Positions 31,289 through 41,014 of a DNA stretch of 64,000 bases are shown here, piece by piece (the stretch's first letter is position 1; each line of letters opens with the position of its first letter). This DNA comes from Emiliania huxleyi CCMP1516 (taxonomy: Eukaryota; Haptophyta; Isochrysidales; Noelaerhabdaceae), in NCBI RefSeq assembly GCF_000372725.1, contig NW_005200417.1:41243-105242 (forward strand), given 5' to 3'. The translations under genes and the position numbers were made by a program. A model generated the notes under the pieces. That model saw only the letters and a list, made by a program, of their open reading frames with translations. It had not been told where the DNA came from and did no database searches.

Positions 31289-31974
31289 GGCTCTTGTCGA
31301 AAGAACGTACTCCAAGTAGGCAGCCGCGAGCGGCTGGCCGCACCCCCGCACTCCCGAGCTCCTGCCGAGACGCCTGAAAGGCGCCGTGCACGTGGATTAT
31401 TTTTCTGTATTGCTTGTGCGCGCCAGTCCCGTGCCGTGCCTGTGTTGTGAGAGGGAGTTTTGTTCTAAAATTCCTTTTGCTTGGGCGGCGGCAGCCGGAC
31501 CATCGTGAACTACGACAAGGAGGGCGGGCCACGAACCCCCGAGCTCGACGAGGAGCCGGCGGAGGGGGGGGGGGGGGCGAGCCGAGTACGATAGAGAGAC
31601 CGCGGATACGGGCGCGATTCGTCGACCGAGGAGAGCCGGCCCGACCCCCTTCTACTCTAATCGGGTGGGGTGGCACGACCCAATGCCGCCGCATTCGGCC
31701 CGGGGAGACCTTGGCCGGGCCGTCGACGCCCTCGGAATCGGGGGAGCCGGGAGAAGCTGGCGAAGACGAAGGGCGGCAGCGAAGAAAACGACACCAACAA
31801 CGAGGGCAACGACCCACACCGGTCATCGCATAACGCCCGGGAGACGAGCAAGAGAGCGAATCAAGGAGGGTCGGAACCTGGAGAGACGGGGGGTGAGCCC
31901 TCTGGCGGGGGGTCTACTCAAGTGCCTGCGCAAGTGAGTGCAGAGTGGTGTGGTGTGGGGCGTGCAGTGTGGTG

Positions 31975-32050
31975 TTCATTAGCTCCGAGTAGAGGGGGCG
32001 TCCTGCAGTTAAGGGGAAACCCGGTACGCGGGGCTAACCCTCGGACACCC
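31975..32050 (-). repeat. Dispersed repeat, family R3, inverted part
   Basis: CTCCGAGTAGAGGGGGCG, TTAAGGGGAAACCCGGTA and CTAACCCTCGG are the reverse complement of 39718-39781. The rest of 31289-33026 shows no gene. Confidence 0.8.
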
Positions 32051-32744
32051 GTGATGCAGAATTTCATCATCACCGGCCGCAAAAAAGACGCCAGCCGTCA
32101 GCAGGGTAAATTTATTCTATCGAAAGTGAAGCAAAAGCTCAGTCTTGAGTTCTCACCGCCAATGGCAAAATCCGACTCCCTCCATCGGCGTGGCGCCGCC
32201 CCATGGTGCCGGGAACCCTATTCCGGAGCGATTTCCCCTAGGGTTAGCGCAGAAAGAAAAAGTCGGCACCCTTAGCTCCGGCTAGGGCTACTGCTCTGGC
32301 CCTCCGAAGCCGACCAGGAAGGGTTGACTAGGGTTAGCATTATAGCGGACTGAGAAGGCCTCCCACACACCCGCGAGGATATGGTTGTGTGTGGGTCGCC
32401 TCCCTCCCCGACTCGGACGGCCGCCTCAGAGGGCGGGCATGCTTCCTCTCGCCCTCTCACCCGCGGGTGGGTGATATGGCCGAGTCCCCACGGAGCCGCA
32501 CGCTGCCTCTCCTTGGACGCAAGGCTCCGACTTCCATAGAGAAAACCCCCATTCAGCCACCCACACTTTCGATGGTGAGAGGCGTACGTACGTGTATGTG
32601 CCGACCTGTTAAGACGCTTTACTTGCGAGCAGTGCGTGAACCAGAGGGCGAGGGCACCGCGCCATGGCTAAGGAGGCAGGGAAGCTTCTGCTCCAAGACG
32701 GCCCTCAAGACGGCGACCGCTGCCGTCGGTCAATTCTTGGTTCT

Positions 32745-32993
32745 TGGAGCACTTGGAGTGCAGTCATTAACCTCACATCCAGGGCCGGGGAGCTGAGAAG
32801 CGCACCCAGCGGGCCGGATGATCGGGATCGGGTTACGGGCTAGAGAGCCCTAGCCCCGGGGGTGCGCGTTCGCAGGGAAAGGGCCGTAAATTAAACACGG
32901 GTCTCCGAAAAGAAAAGAAAGAAAGAAAACACACAACCCAAGGGAGGGATGGGAGGACGGCACGCCGCCACCACACAGGGATTTTAAGGAGGG
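32745..32993 (+). repeat. Dispersed repeat R3 joined to an inverted R1 copy
   Basis: From 32745 the segments TGCAGTCATTAACC, CACCCAGCGGGCC, GGGGGTGCGCGTTCGCAG and AAACACGGGTC match 39556-39720. At 32901 it passes directly into an inverted R1 repeat (AAAGAAAGAAAACACAC ... CACACAGGGATTTTAAGG), forming a composite. Confidence 0.85.
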
Positions 32994-33138
32994 GTCTCCG
33001 AGGGTTGGCCCGCGTACCTTTCCAGAATTCTTTTATGAGCGAGGAGGCCTTCCATCCACCTTTGCACAGCCGACTTGTTGGCGTTGACAAGCGCGGGCGT
33101 TCATCCACCCTTTGCCTTGGCGAATTGCGCCTCGCCCA

Positions 33139-34539
33139 ATGGCCTCGCCCACGGTGGTCAAGTCGGGCTTCTTGCTGAAGGCGTCACGGCACACCCGCAC
33201 GTGGAAGTCGCGGTGGGTCGCGGTGTCACACGAAGACGGCTCCTACTACCTCTCTTCGTTCCGTCGTGGCTCGGCCGTCTTCTCAGCCCGCCATTCAACA
33301 GAGCGGATGAATCTCCGAGGTGCCACAGTGCTGCTGGTGACCAAGGACGACTTGGCGTGCCCTCCAGGCGTTGTCGGTAACCACATTTTTGCTCTCGCCC
33401 TCGCCGACCTCCGCGTCTTTCACTTCTGTTGCGTCGAAGCCGACAACAGCTGGCTCCTTGCCATCAATGCCTGCATCGCTGCTGCTGACGACCGGGACGA
33501 CGCGTTGCAGTCGGCCAACCGCGTAGCTCTCGCTCGTGCGATGAGGAGCTGGCGAGGCGGGTGTAAGAGGGTGGACGGTGGCCCTCAGCCGGTGCACAGC
33601 ATACACCTTCGCCTGCGCCGGGCGGTGCGGTGCTGGCGTGAGCGCTGCGTTGCACTCTCCACTGCCTCCGCGGCGCTGCGAGCCACAGAGGCTTCGCGGC
33701 CGCGCCTGCGGCGTGCGTTTGCTGCGTTGCGACGGGCGGGCAGTGGCGGGCCAGAGCGCGGAGAGGTGGTCGCGGCTGTATGCAGGGCGAGGCTGCGGCG
33801 TCTCGAGGTTGGCTTCGCGGGTCTGCACCACGCCTCGAGGTTCTGGCCGATGCGGCGCGGCTTGGTGGCACGGCTGCAGCGCGACGCGCCACGGCAGCGG
33901 GTGCTTCGCGTGTGGCGCACGTGGGCGTCGGAGAGGTGGGGCGAGGCGCAGCGCCGCGCTGCCGCAGAGACCTTGCTCGAGGCGCGCACACCGCGCAGCA
34001 GAGGGGTGGCCGTCAGCTGTGCTTTCCACCGGCTCGCCGCGCACGGCCGGCGACAGAGGAGCGAGCGCGCGCTGGGGGTCCGCCGGGCGCTGCTGCAGTG
34101 GCGGCGGGCCGCCGCAGCATCGCGGCCGCGCCGCGAGATGCTCGAGATGCGCCGTCACAACGCGGCGCTGTTGTCGCACGTCGCCTCCCTCGCGGGGACG
34201 GTGCAGACTTTGGCTGTGGAGGCGCGGCTCGAGGAGGTTGCGGAGCAAGAGGCGCTGCTGCTTGAGCGGCTCCAGGAGGATGACGCCGACGCCGGGGCGG
34301 TCGCCAAGCTGCACGCCCTCCAGGCCGAGGTGGCCGACTTGCGGAGGCTGGGAGAAAGCCTCATCTGCGGCGGCGGCGTCGACGGGTACGAGGCGTTCGA
34401 CTCGAGCGCGCCGCGGCAATACCCAACCGACGACGGTTCATATGAACCTTTCGCTTCTCCTGGCCCCGCCTCGCCGACCTCCTCGTCGAGCGGCCAATAC
34501 TTTAGCGCCAGCGATCGGTCGGACCAGCCGGCGCCATAA
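33139..34539 (+). CDS. PH-domain protein with Sfi1-like Trp/Arg helical repeats, intronless
   Basis: This is a single exon of 466 residues. Residues 5-115 form a pleckstrin-homology domain: KSGFLLKASRHTRTWKSRWV, then a beta-rich middle and a final helix with the conserved Trp in ADNSWLLAINACI. From about 125 to 350 there are repeated short helices with a spaced R..WR or LRRA pattern (AMRSWRGGC, AVRCWRERC, VLRVWRTWA, LLQWRRAAA), like centrin-binding Sfi1 repeats. A coiled coil follows (about 350-415) and then a Ser/Pro-rich tail. Lipid-dependent membrane or cytoskeletal targeting is inferred. The ATG at 33139 is the first; the frame upstream opens with TTG. A GAATTCTTTT element lies about 110 bases upstream. 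Confidence 0.75.
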   Translation: MASPTVVKSGFLLKASRHTRTWKSRWVAVSHEDGSYYLSSFRRGSAVFSARHSTERMNLRGATVLLVTKDDLACPPGVVGNHIFALALADLRVFHFCCVEADNSWLLAINACIAAADDRDDALQSANRVALARAMRSWRGGCKRVDGGPQPVHSIHLRLRRAVRCWRERCVALSTASAALRATEASRPRLRRAFAALRRAGSGGPERGEVVAAVCRARLRRLEVGFAGLHHASRFWPMRRGLVARLQRDAPRQRVLRVWRTWASERWGEAQRRAAAETLLEARTPRSRGVAVSCAFHRLAAHGRRQRSERALGVRRALLQWRRAAAASRPRREMLEMRRHNAALLSHVASLAGTVQTLAVEARLEEVAEQEALLLERLQEDDADAGAVAKLHALQAEVADLRRLGESLICGGGVDGYEAFDSSAPRQYPTDDGSYEPFASPGPASPTSSSSGQYFSASDRSDQPAP

Positions 34540-34831
34540 ACAGAGGGGCACGGGGCACACGGCTCTAACTGTGCCGTTATCATTCCGCGCAAAACAAGTT
34601 TTTTTATGTTTGTATGATTAATTCAAAAAATCTTGCGCGACACTGTGATCTGTGTGCGGTGGCTGTGTGGCGTGCGCGGGGCGCGCCACTCGCGCATCAA
34701 TACACATACAAAAATAGGCCACGACTGGACCAGGCCACAAACTATACTCTTCTCTGCTAGTGCTGACAGGTCGCGAAGTGGTGTGATCAGACGTCGATCA
34801 AATAGTACAGAGGGTACATCTCCTCGGTGGG

Positions 34832-36750
34832 CTACTGGCGGCCCGCACGAAGCAGCTCCTCGAGCTTGGCGATGAGGAGCTCGAAAGTCTGCTCCCGCAT
34901 GAGCAGCTCGAGCCGCACGTGGCAGGGCTCAGCGCCGAACTCGCGGCCCGACCGGCCGACGATGCCGTAAGCAGCCATCGCCGCGAGCGCGTCGCCGCCA
35001 AACGCCTCTGCTGAGTTGAGCTTGATCCACGCGTACGCCGGCGAGGGCGCGTACTCGACCTCTCCGGAGAAGGCGTCGGTCGCTGGCGCATCGCGCGGCT
35101 CGAGCGAGAAGAGCGCCGCCTCTTGGCCGGCCTCTTGCTGGCCGGCCTCTGGCTGGCTGGCAAAGAGAGCCTAGGGTTCGGGTGGGGCCCAGGGTTGGGG
35201 GTGGAGAAGAGCGCCTCTGGCAGGCTGGCAAAGAGCGCCTCGAGCCGCTCCCACCGGCGGAGCATCCGGCCGCGCGCGAAGGTGAAGATCTCGCCGCCGG
35301 AGCCGACGACGTGCTCGAGGACGGCGAGGGCGCGCAGCTGGTTCTCGCGCGGGGAGCCGAAGGTGGCCTGCGTACAAGCACTCTGGCTCGGACGAGGCCG
35401 TATACGCATTGCTCTCGCGCGGGCTAGCGGGAGGGTGCCGTCTGGACAAAGTCCCTCATCCGGGCCGCGACGTGCGGGTCGGAGCAGAGGGCCCAGCCGA
35501 CGCGGGTCGAGGCGTGGCCAGTCATCTTCGAGAGCGTGAAGAGGGCGACCTGGTGAGGTGCGGGGCGAAGGATGGCGAGGTGCGGGGCGCGGGCTGGCGC
35601 AGCAGCAGAGGCACGCCGGAGGCCCTGGCGAGAGAGGTTGGGTCAGGGTCAGGGCTAGAGGCGGTCGCCGTCGAGTTGCCGTAGGGTTAGGGTTACAGGG
35701 TGAGGGTGAGGGTGAGGGTGAGGGTTAGGGCTAGAGGCGGTCGCCGTCGAGTTGCCGTATGCGACGGGAGGGCCGACGGCGGTGAAGTGCGGCCAGAGGT
35801 ACGCGTGGTCCATCACGGCGCTGCTGTGAGGCCCGGCCACGCTCGCGGCGCGCGCGTGGCCGTCCGGGTTGTTTGGCGACGTGACGAGCTCGATCAGCGG
35901 CCGCTCCGCCGTGGCGGGCGGCGGCGAGGAGGCGTTGTCTGCCGCCCACTCGAACCCAGCCGAGCGGAAGAAGGTCGCCGACTGCTTGTAGCCCGAGTAG
36001 TAGGGGGCGCGCGACCAGACGCTCGCAGTGGCCTCATCTTGGGTGGGGGAGAGCGCGTAGAGGGCGGCCGCGATGAGCTCGGTCGAGCCGATCCCAACCA
36101 CCACCTCACGCCTGCGGGCAGGGGTGAGGTGCTGGGGCGCAGGGCGTATCACTGTCGGGAGACGCTCGAGGCGAGGCGCACCCGTCGGTGACGGCGTTGC
36201 CGACCAGCCCGTGCAGGCTGCGGATCGCCGCCTCGAGCCGCGGCACGTGGGCGTCGTAGCCGATGTGGTACGAGGGGAGCACCGAGAGGGGAGCGCTGCG
36301 CGGCCGCGCGAGCCAATAGTCCTCGAAGAGGTAGGGGGTGCCGGAGTTGGCCACGACGACGCACGCCTCCCCTTCGAGCCGGGTGGAGCAGCTCGGACCC
36401 TCGAAGCAGTCGAAGCAGTCGCAGGCGTCCTCGCCCGGATAGAGCATGCCGTTGCCGCCGCACGCCTCCCGGCTGCGGTCGACGACGACGACCCGTGTGG
36501 CCTCCGGCTCTCGGCTCAGCGCGAGGAGGAGCAGAGCGGCGAGGCCCGCGCTCAGACAGCACGAGAGGGCGAGCGGCACGCGGGATCGCGCTGTGTGGGT
36601 GCCAGGAGCGTCGACCACCAGAGACGCGCGCATCGAGTGGGGCGGCGAGTCCTCGAGCTCGAGAACCGGCTCGGAGTCGCACGTGCGGAGCTCCTGGCCG
36701 CGCCGTGGGCTGCTGCCGACCGGCTTCGCGTTCGGCGAGGCGTCCGGCAT
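34832..36750 (-). CDS. Alliinase/TAA1-type PLP aminotransferase with EGF-like domain
   Basis: Five exons (36750-36182, 36111-35763, 35549-35439, 35367-35239, 35170-34832) give 498 residues. In order it has a Ser/Pro N-terminus, one membrane segment (LSCCLSAGLAALLLLAL), and a Cys-rich EGF-like alliinase module (CGGNGMLYPGEDACDCFDC). The aminotransferase follows: ANSGTPYLFEDYW, HGLVGNAVTDG, GIGSTELIAAALYALSP, TSPNNPDGH, and the PLP lysine in FTLSKMTGHASTRVGWAL. The tail is YAWIKLNSAEAFGGD ... GREFGAEPCHVRLELL. Relatives act as alliinases or as tryptophan:pyruvate aminotransferase (auxin synthesis); substrate cannot be told from sequence. Introns: one GT-AG, three GC-AG. Two introns are repeat-flanked filler insertions. 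Confidence 0.88.
35155..35241. repeat. Filler intron flanked by GGCTGGCAAAGAGMGCCT (aminotransferase)
   Basis: Copies at 35155-35172 and 35224-35241 enclose a CCTAGGGTTCGGG / CCAGGGTTGGGGG tract. On the gene strand the intron (35171-35238) starts GCGCTCTTTGCCAGCC and the next exon starts GCTCTCTTTGCCAGCC. Confidence 0.88.
35651..35759. repeat. Telomere-like tract flanked by a perfect 33-bp direct repeat (aminotransferase intron)
   Basis: AGGGCTAGAGGCGGTCGC... (33 bp) is identical at 35651-35683 and 35727-35759. Between them are TTAGGG and GTGAGG units. The whole lies in intron 2 (35550-35762), just inside the GC donor. Confidence 0.92.
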
Positions 36751-36810
36751 GTCGCCAGGTGAACGACACGCTGCCGCCAAAGTTGGCCGGAGACCCAAAT
36801 CGTCACTGCG

Positions 36811-36935
36811 GCGAACCAGAATGCATTCTGCTCAGAGGGGTGGTTGACGGGTTGAGGGTTGAGGCCCCCCCTCAACCATCTGGTTGACGGTTGAGACCCC
36901 CCGTCAACCCTTTAGTTGGGGGTTGAGGCCTCCGG
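36811..36935 (+). repeat. GGTTGA-rich repeat, family R4, copy 1
   Basis: AGAATGCATTCTGCTCAGAG precedes GGTTGACGGGTTGAGGG and alternating GGTTGA/TCAACC blocks that can form hairpins. An inverted relative lies at 38390-38515. Confidence 0.8.
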
Positions 36936-38389
36936 GGCGTATTCACAGGCTCGCGCGTGATCACAAGATTGGAACAGCCCTGCCGCCAAAAAAATCGCTT
37001 CGCCTGCGGCGCGCTCTTGCGGTCCTCGTACCTTGAGCGCAATCCATAAGTAGGAGACGCTCACTGTCGCCATTCAGGCGCCTGATCCTTCAGCAAAGCG
37101 ATGGCCTACCAGGTACGAGTTCAGATGCGCGCCCGGCAGAAGACGCTTGTGATGCCGCATGCATGCAGAGAGAGAGATTTTTAGCAATACCAAACAACTC
37201 TAACACTCACACGTAATTTGGGGCCTGGAGCCCTGTTCACGCGCGCGCGAGACGTGCAGACAGGGTTGCCAGGTGAGAGCGAATGGCGCGGTTCACGCCT
37301 CGCACAACAGAGAGAGAGATGCGCTCTGCATGGTGGGACATAAAAGAAAGCGAGTGTTTGTTTGCATGCAGTGGAATGCGCACAGAGAACGGACGGCAAG
37401 AGAAGGCAAGGGAAGGAAGATAAACGGCTGGTGAAGCTCAGCTCACGGCGTAGTATTGCGGTCACTAACCATTCACGGCAAGAGTCACGGTGAATGCTGC
37501 CGCATAAAAGCAACAGAGTCGCGGTTGGCGCGATGGTCTTGTCGCGGTTATAACGACTTGACGTTGCACACGGCCATAGACGCAGTATCTGTTTGGCGAG
37601 CCTCAAGCAGCGAAAGCAGGCGCGAGAAATTAATGTCAATCCTGAGATCTCAATTTTGGCGCTAGTTTCGTTTTCTGGTACATCATTGGGTCTCATGTAG
37701 CTCTCGACGGCTCTTCGACGGCTCTTTCTGGTTGGATCAGACAGTGCTATCAGTCAACAACACAATGCCGAGAGCAGGGCGGCCTTCGAGCAGCGCAGGG
37801 CGGCCTTCGAGGCAACTAAGTTCCTGCTGCATTTTTCATCGTACAACTTGATGGCGGGCGGACGTGTCGAGCATGGAAGGCGGCCATTGCTCAAACCTGT
37901 TCGAGTTGGCCTCCGGGAACAAGGGTGCGTGGCCGGCGCGGTCTGTTTCACGTGCAATAAGGGCAACGCCATCAAAATCGCGAACATGGGCCGACATGCC
38001 TCCGACATTTCTCAGGGCTCGCGGACGGAAGCTCTGCAGACAGCCAGACCGCTCTGCGCGGTCGGACCGACTTTTTCAGACTTTGCTATTCTGGATACTG
38101 AGGGTATGTGCTGCTAGATCTCACTGAGCTGAGCTCGTATCTGGCTTTGGTAAGCAGTTTCGAGTTCGGTAATGTCTCCGGAGACGGAGGGCCGCGTCCG
38201 CGGACGACCATGACGTCGGCCGGGATCCCCCCGTGCGGGGGCCTTCGACGCGCCGTTTTTACGATACTTGCTTCAGCTACGTGCGTGAATGGGAGGTGTG
38301 ATGCAGCATCCAGGCGTTAAAGAAGACGACATGAATGGTTCACAGAGAATGTGTGTTCAGACCTTTGCGCGGGGGGTGTGAACAGCCAT
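36936..38389. other. Gene-poor, lower-GC interval
   Basis: No gene, RNA or known repeat was recognised. Open frames here lack conserved motifs and a coding-like composition. Confidence 0.45.
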
Positions 38390-38515
38390 TCCACGTGGTT
38401 GAGGGGTTGAAGGGGTCTGTCAACCACTTGGTTGAGGGTTGAGGCCTCTGTCAACCACGTGGTTGACAGTTGAGGCAATCGGCCTCAACCACCGCTCTGA
38501 GTAGAATGCATGCTT
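38390..38515 (-). repeat. GGTTGA-rich repeat, family R4, inverted copy
   Basis: TCAACCACTTGGTTGAGGG and TCAACCACGTGGTTGACAG palindromes are followed by CTCTGAGTAGAATGCAT, the reverse complement of the start of copy 1. The two copies are about 1.5 kb apart. Confidence 0.8.
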
Positions 38516-38618
38516 CGAGGAAAAATAATCCGGTCGACCGCGCGGCCGCCTGAGTTGCCGGGAACGGCAACTGGGGTCCGTTCTGACTAGTACATGTAAC
38601 ACGTTCTGGCCCTCGCCA

Positions 38619-39335
38619 TTCTGATCATTCCTGGAACACCCTCGGACCGACCCAGGTGGCCGGCCGAGTAAAACCCGGGTATACCCGAGAATTCTCAGGT
38701 ATACCCGAAAAATACCCGGAGCGCGCGCGTCGCTATGGCGCCCTATCCCACAGGCACGTGCGCCACTGCACCAACCACGGTGTGCTCAAGTATGCGCGCC
38801 GCACCATGTGTACCCGCTATATCGAGCGTGACCGCGTCAACTTCGTCGCCAAGTTCGACGTTGACAACGGCGCGGCGACGGACCTCTCACTCGAGTCGTC
38901 GATGTACGACGGCTCGCCGTCGGCAGAGTACGAGTTGTGGCTGCTGCTCGAGCCTGTTCTGGCGCCGACGGAGGCGGCGGCCCTGCCAGCGGCGGCCGGC
39001 GGCGCGATCGTCGCCGCGTGAAGCGGTCGGACCGGCTGGGGCCGGGCGGTGGGCGGTGGGCTGCCCGGGGGGATGGGCTGTGGCACGGTCCGAGTCGTAG
39101 GGCCGGTGCCGCCTGGATGGATGCCGTTCTGATCATTCCTGCGACCTTTGTAGTCTTCCGTCCGAGGTCGGGCTGAGGGAGGACTGATGAGCCGCGTCAC
39201 TGTCCCTGTGCCTATCTGCTGCTAGGAACCTAGTGCCGAGAGAGAGGCTCCGGGTCTCAGCGCCTCAGGCGGGCCCAGCGGCCGGTGTTCTGAACGTTCT
39301 GAGAACGCATTCCCAGCCTTGCCATTCTGATCATT
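38619..39335. repeat. Three copies of YTTCTGATCATTCC
   Basis: CCATTCTGATCATTCC or close variants occur near 38620, 39125 and 39322. The interval also holds an open frame (to 39021) containing VNFVAKFDVDNGAATDL and YELWLLLEPVLAPTEAA, which is mildly protein-like but has no recognised family. Confidence 0.6.
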
Positions 39336-39555
39336 CCCCTTACCTCGGCAACTCAGGCGGCCGCAATGAAGGGGGTTTTTAAGGTGCTCCACAAAGTTAG
39401 GCACAAAAAGATATGGCATTCCAGGCCATTTAGGGCCCCTGACGATCACTGAGTAGGCCAAAATCCCCACTGGGCCGGGAGCAACCTGGTTAAGGTTGCC
39501 GTGAGTGAGTCTCACACACTCCGAAGGAAGAATTAAGGTTGCCACCTACTGACAC

Positions 39556-39781
39556 ACGGAGCACTTGTAGTGCAGTCATTAACCGCACATCCAGAGGGCC
39601 GGGGGGCTAAAAGAAGAGCACACCCAGCGGGCCAGATGATTTGCATCGGGTTGCGGGCAAGAGAGCCCTGGGGGGTGCGCGTTCGCAGGGAAGGGGCCGT
39701 AAAGTAAACACGGGTCGCCGAGGGTTGGCTCCGTGTACCGGGTTTCCCCTTAACTTCAGAACGCCCCCTCTACTCGGAGCT
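39556..39781 (+). repeat. Dispersed repeat, family R3, longest copy
   Basis: This contains both the part shared with 32745-32900 and, at its right end, the part shared with 31975-32050 (inverted). It therefore joins the two fragments into one element. No coding capacity was seen. Confidence 0.85.
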
Positions 39782-39871
39782 AGTGGACACGACACTGTAC
39801 ACCATGCACATACACAGGTCCTCACTTATGGCATCTTTCTTCCTTCCGCATCGTCCCGCCGTCGTTGGGTA

Positions 39872-40859
39872 TCACGCCAATAACACAGCAGTCTCGGAAT
39901 CACCAAAGTAGAACGTCATTTTATCGATCTTCTGCCTGTACTCGTCAGCACCGGCGGCAAGCGGTAGCCATCGATTATCATCGCAGTGGTACAGCTGGGC
40001 ACCGCGTTCTCCAATTGCAATGAGCAAGCGCGAGCTCACACGCATCAGCGAACTGACGCTCCCCATGCCCAGTGGTGGCGTCAATGCGGCCCAGGCACAA
40101 CGTGGACCCATGGATTGAAAGCTACCTCCCTCGCCCAGAATGGCGATGCTGTGTCCATCAGGCAGCAGGCACGCAGCATGCCTGCCACCCTTGCCGTCGT
40201 CGATCATATCAGCCAGGCGGACCCAGCCGGCGTCGTGTTGGGGGAGGATTTGCAGGCTATCTCTGGGGTCTCGAGGCCCGCGATGCGGGCCAGGGCCCCG
40301 CACATATGACCATGGCGCGCTCTCGATCCGGGTCTCTCGCACATTGTGCATCCGGAAGCACGCAACGCCAGGCTCCTCCGTCGGGCCCCATTGACCCCAC
40401 CCCTCGGTTTCACCTCCAGCAATGACAATGTCATGGCCAAGAGCATTGGCGTTAGGCACGCTCACCACGGCCAAGCGCCCAGCAATCACATCGGTATCGA
40501 TTGGAGCCATGCAGGAGCCATGGTGTGCTCAGCCTGTGAAAGCCAGCAATCTGCCAGTATGCTGTAGCAAAGCACGTCGGATGCATAACGCGGTAGTAGC
40601 CTCCGATAACTAAGACCCACTCTCCGACTTGGCAAGAACCCGCGGCGTAGCGTTCTGCGCCAGGTGGAGCATCTGCGACGCGTGTCCAGTGCACGCGCAC
40701 AGGGTCAAAGATATAGGCAGCACGCGAAATAGATCTGTCAAAGTCACCGTTGGGTACAAGTGGACCTTCATTCTGAGTCATATTTTTACCGCCGTAATAG
40801 AAAATCCTCCCATCATCTAGCTTGCACACGATTGGGAGCATGCCTCCCTCGCACGACAC
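39872..40859 (-). pseudogene. Kelch/galactose-oxidase-like gene, frameshifted
   Basis: Two overlapping frames carry kelch-type repeats. The first (40859 down to about 40520) has KLDDGRIFYYGGKN, YIFDPVRVHWTRVADAPP and GEWVLVIGGYY. The second (40510-39872) has GHDIVIAGGETEGWG, GWVRLADM, GHSIAILGEGG and RWLPLAAG. They meet at a +1 shift near 40500-40520, where CATGGCTCC is directly repeated. I see no convincing intron to restore the frame. Either this is a decayed gene or the shift is a sequencing error or an unusual splice. The upstream end also lacks a signal or leading blade. Confidence 0.6.
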
Positions 40860-41014
40860 TAGGCACGGGACTGGCGCGCACTGGCACTAACACATAAGCG
40901 AATAAAAGAATTTTAAAGCCTAAAAGAATTTTCAAAAATGTTCGCTTCCCTCTCTCAATGAAGAATTCGCAGCTGGGTTATGTTATCGGATACGTGTCTC
41001 CAGGCATACACACG

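Noticed and set aside
37181..37696. Minus-strand frame of 171 codons
   Set aside because: It has no motif, a Cys/Ser/Arg-rich random composition, and no promoter or splice support.
38656..39021. Plus-strand frame ending VAA with a protein-like middle
   Set aside because: Only about 75 codons look plausible, there is no family and no clear start, and it lies among repeats. It is mentioned within the repeat entry only.
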